A stretch of DNA of 10,380 nucleotides from an uncultured Oscillospiraceae bacterium. GTDB lineage: Bacteria; Bacillota; Clostridia; Oscillospirales; Oscillospiraceae. The notes under the pieces were generated by a model that was not told the origin of the DNA, searched no databases, and saw nothing but the letters and a program-made list of their open reading frames with translations. How positions within the stretch are numbered: the first letter of the stretch is position 1; the number at the start of each line of letters is the position of its first letter. The translations under genes and the position numbers were made by a program. Below, piece after piece: positions 6,525-10,380 of this stretch. The stretch covers positions 1 through 10,380 of the forward strand of contig CAJTVM010000037.1 of NCBI GenBank assembly GCA_910579595.1, written 5' to 3'.

Positions 6525-6550
6525 TTTCATGACCCCGGTAGCTATATTTT
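6511..6550 (+). terminator. Hairpin with T-tract overlapping promoter copy 2
   Basis: The arms 6511-6524 and 6532-6545 pair over 14 positions, with one A-A mismatch and one G-U pair in RNA, around a 7-base TTTCATG loop, followed by ATTTT. It would terminate readthrough from the DUF5655/Sel1 unit. The arms differ from copy 1 at several bases, yet most pairing is kept. Confidence 0.7.
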
Positions 6551-6565
6551 GTGAGGCGGTCGTTT

Positions 6566-7000
6566 ATGGTGCGCGAGGCGAGGCGCGAGGATTTGGACGC
6601 GATTCTGGAATTATACCTGTCCCTGCATGAGACTTCGGTGCCGGAACATTCGGTACATTTGGCATCGGTGTGGGAGCAGATTTTGCGGGACGAAAACCAT
6701 CATTTGATCGTCAACGACATAGATGGGGAAATCGTTTCCTCCTGCGTCTGTGTCGTTATCCCCAACCTGACCCGGAATGTGCGGCCTTACGCCTTTGTGG
6801 AGAACGTGATCACCCATCCGGCCCACAGGGGGAAAGGGTATGCCACCCAGTGCCTGGACAACGCGAAAGCCGTGGCGAAACGCCAAAATTGCTACAAAAT
6901 GATGCTGCTCACCGGCTCAAAGGAGCAAAAGACGCTGGACTTCTACACCCGCGCCGGATATAACTGTACCGATAAGACAGCCTTTATCCAATGGCTGTAA
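6566..7000 (+). CDS. GNAT-family N-acetyltransferase
   Basis: The 144-residue protein has the GNAT layout. An N-terminal VREARREDLDAILELY leads into the first helix. A core strand carries the acetyl-CoA-binding motif A, VENVITHPAHRGKGYATQ (about 78-95), with the R-G-K-G-Y-A pyrophosphate loop. The C-terminal FYTRAGYN (about 126-133) is the usual motif before the last strand. The substrate cannot be told: members acetylate small amines, antibiotics or protein N-termini. The ATG at 6566 is preferred over the GTG at 6551, because the latter lies at the hairpin T-tract while TGAGG lies 9 bases before the ATG. It is followed after 27 bases by lspA with no terminator between, so the two are probably co-transcribed. 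Confidence 0.88.
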   Translation: MVREARREDLDAILELYLSLHETSVPEHSVHLASVWEQILRDENHHLIVNDIDGEIVSSCVCVVIPNLTRNVRPYAFVENVITHPAHRGKGYATQCLDNAKAVAKRQNCYKMMLLTGSKEQKTLDFYTRAGYNCTDKTAFIQWL

Positions 7001-7027
7001 AAAGTTTCAAAAAGAAAGGCTGATCCC

Positions 7028-7528
7028 ATGTTATACGCCATCCTCGCCGCCGCCCTGGTGGCCCTCGACCAGCTGGTCAAATACCTGATCCGTGCCAACA
7101 TCGATCTGGGCGCGTCCGTCCCCTTTCTCCCCCACGTCATGGATCTGACCTATGTCCAGAACACCGGCGCGGCCTTTTCCATCCTGCGCACCCACACCTG
7201 GCTGCTCACCCTCACCTCCGCCATCGTGGTGCTGGTGATGTGCTGGCTGATCGTCAAGGGCTTTTTCAAGAACGCCCTGGGCCGCTGGTCCGCCGCCCTG
7301 GTGCTGGCGGGGGGCATGGGCAACCTCATTGACCGGGTTGTGTTCGGCTTCGTCACCGATATGTTCAAAACCACCTTCATGGACTTCGCCGTGTTCAACG
7401 TTGCCGACTGCTGTATCACCATCGGCGTGCCCCTGCTGTTCCTGTATGTGCTGCTCTACGTGGGCAAGGACAAAAAGAAGGAGGACGAGGCCGATGGAGC
7501 TGCCCAGCTTCCCCCTGACGGTCACTGA
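7028..7528 (+). CDS. lspA: Lipoprotein signal peptidase II
   Basis: LspA is the inner-membrane aspartyl protease that removes signal peptides from prolipoproteins after diacylglyceryl transfer. The 166-residue product has normal family length and about four membrane segments. Conserved motifs are all present: ALDQLVK near the N-terminus (12-18), VQNTGAAFS (43-51), GGMGNLIDR (95-103), VTDM with catalytic D111, and FNVADCCITIG with catalytic D127. The C-terminal tail is basic then acidic (KDKKKEDEAD) and cytoplasmic. The ATG at 7028 has GAAAGG about 8 bases upstream. The gene overlaps the following pseudouridine synthase by 35 bases. The lspA/RluA-family pairing is common in Firmicutes (lspA-ylyB in Bacillus). 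Confidence 0.96.
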   Translation: MLYAILAAALVALDQLVKYLIRANIDLGASVPFLPHVMDLTYVQNTGAAFSILRTHTWLLTLTSAIVVLVMCWLIVKGFFKNALGRWSAALVLAGGMGNLIDRVVFGFVTDMFKTTFMDFAVFNVADCCITIGVPLLFLYVLLYVGKDKKKEDEADGAAQLPPDGH

Positions 7529-8405
7529 GCCGGGCCGGGCGGACGCGGTGCTTGCCGCCGCCCTGGACGGCTTGACCCGCTCATCGGCCCAGCGCTGGCT
7601 GGAGGAGGGCCGGGTCACCCTGGGCGGCAGGCCGCTGAAGAAAAACGCCAAGCTCCAGCCAGGAGACGAGGTGCTTATCACGCCTCCCCAGCCCGTGTCC
7701 GTTGACCTGGTCCCCCAGGATATCCCCCTGGACGTGGCCTACGAGGACGGCGACGTCATCGTGGTGAACAAGCCGGTGGGCATGGTGGTGCACCCCGCAC
7801 CGGGGCATCCAGACGGCACCCTGGTCAACGCGCTGTTATATCACTGCAAAAATTCCCTCTCCGGCATCAATGGGGAACTGCGCCCCGGCATCGTCCACCG
7901 CATTGACCGGGATACTTCCGGCCTGCTCATTGCGGCGAAAAATGATAGCGCCCACCTATCCCTTGCCGCCCAGCTCCAGGATCACTCCCTGTTCCGGCTC
8001 TATCACGGCGTGGCGGTGGGCACGTTCCGGGAGGACACCGGCACGGTAAGCGCCCCCATCGGGCGGCACAAAACCGACCGCAAGCGTATGGCGGTCACCC
8101 CCGATGGCCGGGAGGCGGTCACCCACTGGCGGGTGGTGGACGCCCGGAACGGCCACACCCACCTGACCTGCCGCCTGGAGACGGGCCGCACCCACCAGAT
8201 CCGTGTCCATATGGCCTACCTGGGCCACCCCCTGCTGGGGGACACGGTGTACGGGGCAAAGAAGCCCGTCCCCGGTCTGGCGGGCCAGTGCCTCCACGCC
8301 GCCCAGCTCACCTTCACCCACCCGTCCACCGGGGAGCGCGTCACCGTGGAAGCCCCCCTGCCCGACTGGTTCACAGCAGTTTTGAAACATTACACCCTGC
8401 AATAA
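7494..8405 (+). CDS. RluA/RluD-family pseudouridine synthase
   Basis: The enzyme isomerises specific uridines in structured RNA, probably 23S rRNA, to pseudouridine. The 303-residue protein starts with an S4 RNA-binding domain (about 12-65, with SSAQRWLEEGRVTLGG and LQPGDEV). A linker leads to the catalytic domain: VVNKPVGMVVHPAPGH (about 90-105), GIVHRIDRDTSGLLIAAKN (132-150) with catalytic D138, Y170 in the next conserved motif, and RTHQIRVHM (232-240), followed by HPLLGD. Length and order are those of RluD-type enzymes. The ATG at 7494 lies inside lspA and has AAGGAGG 9 bases upstream, indicating translational coupling. The ylyB/rluD group is likely, but the exact target site cannot be assigned. 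Confidence 0.94.
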   Translation: MELPSFPLTVTEPGRADAVLAAALDGLTRSSAQRWLEEGRVTLGGRPLKKNAKLQPGDEVLITPPQPVSVDLVPQDIPLDVAYEDGDVIVVNKPVGMVVHPAPGHPDGTLVNALLYHCKNSLSGINGELRPGIVHRIDRDTSGLLIAAKNDSAHLSLAAQLQDHSLFRLYHGVAVGTFREDTGTVSAPIGRHKTDRKRMAVTPDGREAVTHWRVVDARNGHTHLTCRLETGRTHQIRVHMAYLGHPLLGDTVYGAKKPVPGLAGQCLHAAQLTFTHPSTGERVTVEAPLPDWFTAVLKHYTLQ

Positions 8406-8419
8406 AGGAAGCGAAACCC

Positions 8420-8689
8420 ATGAAATTCAAACAAGCGCGTCAGGTCATGCTGGGACTGTTGGGCGCCATGGCGGTGTCCCTTCTGCTGGGGGCGCTGCTG
8501 GCGTCCAGCTCGGCGGCGGCCAGCCTTTTCTTCGCCGTCATCGGGGTCATCCTCTTTTTCGCCTTCATGGCCTACAGCTTTTCCCATTGGCGCTGCCCCC
8601 ACTGCGATGAATTCCTGGGTTGGAACCTGGGCAAGGGCATCCAGCTGTGTCCCTACTGTTACGGGCGGCTGGATGCAAAAAAGCATTGA
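8420..8689 (+). CDS. Small membrane protein with C-terminal zinc ribbon
   Basis: The 89-residue product has a basic N-terminus (KFKQARQ), two hydrophobic segments (about 10-30 and 34-53) forming a hairpin in the membrane, and a cytoplasmic tail with CPHC (59-62) and CPYC (77-80). The two C-P-x-C pairs separated by 14 residues are a classic zinc ribbon. The function is unknown; small two-helix proteins with such ribbons are common and uncharacterised in Clostridia. The ATG at 8420 has AAAGGA 10 bases upstream and lies 14 bases after the pseudouridine synthase stop, so it is the last gene of the lspA unit. The longer frame reaching back to 8288 lies within the preceding gene and is not used. 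Its stop overlaps the -35 box of the next promoter. Confidence 0.8.
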   Translation: MKFKQARQVMLGLLGAMAVSLLLGALLASSSAAASLFFAVIGVILFFAFMAYSFSHWRCPHCDEFLGWNLGKGIQLCPYCYGRLDAKKH

Positions 8690-8714
8690 AGTGTTGAAAA
8701 TTATATGCTATACT
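8686..8714 (+). promoter_or_regulatory. Extended -10 promoter of the AT-rich gene
   Basis: TATACT (8709-8714) is preceded by TGC, giving an extended -10 element. TTGAAG (8686-8691) lies 17 bases upstream and overlaps the stop codon of the zinc-ribbon gene. Start of transcription would be near 8721, leaving a leader of about 43 bases before the GTG at 8764. Confidence 0.6.
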
Positions 8715-8763
8715 GATTTTGGTGAATTTAACAATTGCGCGAATGTCGAAAGGAGTGTTTCTT

Positions 8764-9173
8764 GTGCAAACAAAAAAATAGTTGTAGCTTTATTTCTTAC
8801 CGCATTGTTAATTGTCTGCTCTTTCGTAGATGCAAGAGGAAACAATCAGCCTGTAAGCCTTCAAAGCAATTTAGCAGAAATTCTTGTTGATACAAGAGAT
8901 GCCGATCCCACATTTGGCGCGCATGAAGCAATGAGCGAAGATATTTGGCGACAGTTAGAATCAGCAAGTAAAGAGGCCGTTGTAGCCTATGATGGTCTGA
9001 CCGGTGAAATTACAATCACCGAAATTGCTGGGACATACTCAGAGACAGCGGAGAATGAGCCACACATTCCAGAAGGGGAAGAAGCGGCACCTCTATTCCT
9101 GCGAAAATTTGCCTTGCCTGACGGGAAAATCCCTCGCCCATCCGGCGGTTTCGGCTGTGAATACAGGTTCTAA
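8764..9173 (+). pseudogene. Secreted protein of unknown family, frameshifted at an A7 run
   Basis: GTG 8764 has an ideal AAAGGAG 8 bases upstream but meets TAG at 8779 after five codons. Adding one A to the A7 run at 8772-8778 joins it to a long frame, giving about 136 residues. That protein begins MQTKKIVVALFLTALLIVC, a typical signal peptide, then an acidic, polar domain (EILVDTRDADPTFG, MSEDIWRQLESASKEAVVAYDG, GEITITEIAG) ending GGFGCEYRF. I do not recognise the family. Codon use is AT-rich, unlike all neighbours, indicating recent acquisition. No other start with a ribosome site exists in the long frame. A7 could be a phase-variable tract, a site of polymerase slippage, a fresh mutation or a sequencing error. 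A different frame after 9100 may hold a displaced C-terminal part. Confidence 0.6.
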
Positions 9174-9324
9174 ACAAATACCCTTACCGTACTATGGCGT
9201 TGTGTCCATCAATGAATCGTTAGGAACCGGTGATTTAGGGATGTATGCAATGTCAGATTCTGAGTTGCGCAAAACCGTTACCGTTTGCGCTCCCGCAAGA
9301 GCACACAGCAATACTTTTTGCATA
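9174..9324 (+). other. AT-rich remnant between the broken secreted-protein gene and ldh
   Basis: No independent gene is convincing here. The frame one step from the secreted-protein frame stays open and reads plausibly (SKQIPLPYYGVVSINESLG, then DLGMYAMSDSELRK), suggesting that the original protein was longer and suffered a second frameshift between about 9100 and 9173. The same frame runs on into ldh, but the last stretch (from about 9280) is low quality, overlaps hairpins and is probably not coding. Base composition is as AT-rich as the preceding gene. I found no convincing promoter for ldh. Confidence 0.4.
9267..9298 (+). promoter_or_regulatory. Mutually exclusive small hairpins upstream of ldh
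   Basis: GTTTGCGC (9283-9290) can pair with the upstream GCGCAAAAC (9267-9275, one bulged A). Alternatively, TTGCG (9285-9289) can pair with the downstream CGCAA (9294-9298). The two pairings cannot form together. This is the simplest shape of a switching leader, but the second stem is short and may be chance. Confidence 0.25.
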
Positions 9325-9372
9325 CCCCCTTTCCACTTTGGGCAAGCTAACCCAAAAGCGAAAGGGGTTTTT
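9325..9372 (+). terminator. Hairpin with T5 whose 3' arm contains the ldh ribosome binding site
   Basis: CCCCTTTC (9326-9333) pairs with GAAAGGGG (9360-9367). After a small internal loop, CTTTGGG (9336-9342) pairs with CCCAAAAG (9351-9358, one bulged A), with an 8-base loop. T5 follows at 9368-9372. The shape is that of an intrinsic terminator for the AT-rich unit. The only Shine-Dalgarno-like sequence for ldh, AAAGGGG at 9361-9367, is buried in the outer stem, so the hairpin could also limit ldh expression by termination or by blocking ribosomes. Confidence 0.7.
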
Positions 9373-9375
9373 CCT

Positions 9376-10323
9376 ATGCTCAACCATCGCAAAGCCGCCG
9401 TGATTGGCTGCGGCCTCGTAGGCTCCGCCTGCGCCTTCAGCCTGATCCAGCGGGGATTATTCAGCGAACTGGTGCTCATCGACGCCAACCGGGACAAAGC
9501 CGAAGGCGAGGCCATGGATCTCAGCCACGGCCTGCCCTATATTGCCGCTATGGACGTATACGCCGGGACCTACGACGACCTCAGCGACTGCGCCCTCATC
9601 GTTGTCACCGCCGGGGCCAACCAGAAGCCGGGCCAGACCCGCCTGGAGCTGATTGGCCAGAACGTAAGCATTTTGAACTCCATCATTCCCCAGATCACCG
9701 CCCGTCCCTTCGAGGGCATTTTGCTCATCGTTTCCAACCCGGTGGACGTGCTCACCTACGCCGCGTTCCGCATATCCGGCTACCCTGCCCACCGGGTGAT
9801 GGGCTCGGGAACGGTGCTGGACTCGGCCCGCCTGCGCTACCTGTTGGGGGAGCACCTCAATGTGGACAGCCGCTCCATCCACGCCGTCATCGTCGGCGAG
9901 CACGGCGACAGTGAGCTGGCGGTGTGGAGCGGGGCCAACGTGTCCGGGGTGCCGCTGGACGATTTCTGCGAGATGCGGGGCCATACCCGCCACCGGGAGG
10001 CGGAGCAGCGCATCTATGAGGAGGTGCGGGACAGCGCCTACGAGATCATCAAGCGCAAGGGCGCCACATACTACGGCATCGCCATGGCGGTGGCCCGCAT
10101 TGCCGAGTGCGTCATGAAGGATGAGCGGGCCATCCTGCCGGTGTCGGTGGTGTTAGGCGGGCAGTATGGCCTGCGGGACCTGGCGCTGTCCATCCCATCC
10201 ATCGTGGGCCGCCGGGGGGTGGAGCAGATCCTGGAGATTCCCCTGGCGGACGGGGAGCGGGAGGCGCTGAATTCCTCCGCCGCCCAGCTCCGGGAGGTCA
10301 TCGGGGAGCTGGAGCTGCCGTAA
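9376..10323 (+). CDS. ldh: L-lactate dehydrogenase
   Basis: The enzyme reduces pyruvate to L-lactate with NADH in the cytoplasm, regenerating NAD+ during fermentation. The 315-residue protein has normal family length. The NAD-binding fold opens with AAVIGCGLVGSACA (7-20), and D36 ends the second strand, as expected for NADH preference. NQKPGQTR (82-89) has glutamine at the substrate-specificity position where malate dehydrogenases carry arginine, plus the catalytic arginine R89. SNPVDV (120-125), R152 in SARLR, and the catalytic histidine H176 in GEHGDSE complete the active site. The ATG at 9376 is 8 bases after AAAGGGG. An open frame continues upstream in phase, but it is AT-rich, carries no family sequence and crosses a hairpin, so a fusion is unlikely. 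Composition returns to GC-rich exactly at this gene. Confidence 0.94.
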   Translation: MLNHRKAAVIGCGLVGSACAFSLIQRGLFSELVLIDANRDKAEGEAMDLSHGLPYIAAMDVYAGTYDDLSDCALIVVTAGANQKPGQTRLELIGQNVSILNSIIPQITARPFEGILLIVSNPVDVLTYAAFRISGYPAHRVMGSGTVLDSARLRYLLGEHLNVDSRSIHAVIVGEHGDSELAVWSGANVSGVPLDDFCEMRGHTRHREAEQRIYEEVRDSAYEIIKRKGATYYGIAMAVARIAECVMKDERAILPVSVVLGGQYGLRDLALSIPSIVGRRGVEQILEIPLADGEREALNSSAAQLREVIGELELP

Positions 10324-10333
10324 GGTCAAGGGC

Positions 10334-10365
10334 CTACCTTTTTTCTTCGAGAAGAAAAAAGGTAG
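10334..10365. repeat. Perfect 14-bp inverted repeat after ldh, probable dispersed element
   Basis: CTACCTTTTTTCTT (10334-10347) and its exact complement (10352-10365) flank a CGAG loop, 8 bases after the ldh stop. The stem contains A6/T6 runs, and the rightward strand continues with GCGAAAAAAGAAGC rather than a T-tract, so it is not a classic terminator for ldh, though the long stem may slow polymerase or protect the 3' end. The element runs off the window, and its repeated AAAAAAG-type units suggest an intergenic repeat family. Confidence 0.6.
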
Positions 10366-10380
10366 CGAAAAAAGAAGCTT

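Noticed and set aside
8694..8714. TTGAAA as the -35 box of the AT-rich gene promoter
   Set aside because: Only 9 bases separate it from TATACT; TTGAAG at 8686 gives the normal 17-base spacing.
8720..8815. Rex operator for redox control of ldh
   Set aside because: Only isolated TTAACAA- and TTGTTAA-like half sites are seen, far apart, with no full palindrome near ldh.
9004..10323. Fusion of the AT-rich frame to ldh
   Set aside because: The frame is in phase by chance. It crosses a strong hairpin, lacks family sequence, and ldh has its own ATG with AAAGGGG at normal length.
1..10380. CRISPR array, tRNA, rRNA or transposase
   Set aside because: No regularly spaced repeats, cloverleaf signatures, rRNA motifs or recognisable transposase sequence were found on either strand.

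Overview
This window looks like chromosome of a GC-rich, endospore-forming anaerobic member of the Clostridia, most likely Oscillospiraceae-like. The inference rests on a GerA-family germinant receptor operon with a sigma-G promoter, a clostridial NfnAB-type ferredoxin/NAD(P) oxidoreductase, an L-lactate dehydrogenase, strong AGGAGG ribosome binding sites with frequent GTG starts, and very GC-biased third codon positions. No tRNA, rRNA, CRISPR array or intact mobile element is visible.

Layout. At 1-126 a strong leftward sigma-A-type promoter fires out of the window. A perfect palindrome lies over its start point and phased A-tracts lie upstream of it. At 127-3136 (minus strand) is a three-gene germination operon in the order gerAA, short gerAC-like, gerAB-like, joined by GTGA stop/start overlaps. 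It is preceded at 3157-3186 by a consensus-perfect sigma-G promoter, so it should be expressed in the forespore. A vegetative promoter at 3239-3267 points the other way into nfnA and nfnB (3326-5579), which encode a flavin/iron-sulfur complex that links the NADH, NADPH and ferredoxin pools.

At 5559-6565 the same composite element occurs twice: an extended -10 promoter whose -10 box and start point lie inside the left arm of a terminator-like hairpin. The first copy ends nfnB and precedes a DUF5655 gene and a frameshifted Sel1-repeat gene. The second precedes a tight run of GNAT acetyltransferase, lspA, RluA-family pseudouridine synthase and a small membrane zinc-ribbon protein (6566-8689).

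At 8690-9375 base composition shifts to AT-rich. This stretch holds a secreted-protein gene of unknown family with an intact promoter, ribosome binding site and GTG start, but frameshifted at an A7 run within its first codons. After it comes a hairpin whose 3' arm contains the ribosome binding site of ldh (9376-10323). A perfect inverted repeat that looks like a dispersed element follows ldh at the window edge.

The genes form ordinary core modules (germination, redox balance, lipoprotein maturation, RNA modification, fermentation). The unusual content is regulatory: the promoter-in-terminator pair, the homopolymer-broken gene, and the hairpin that masks the ldh ribosome binding site. No obviously new multi-gene system is present.
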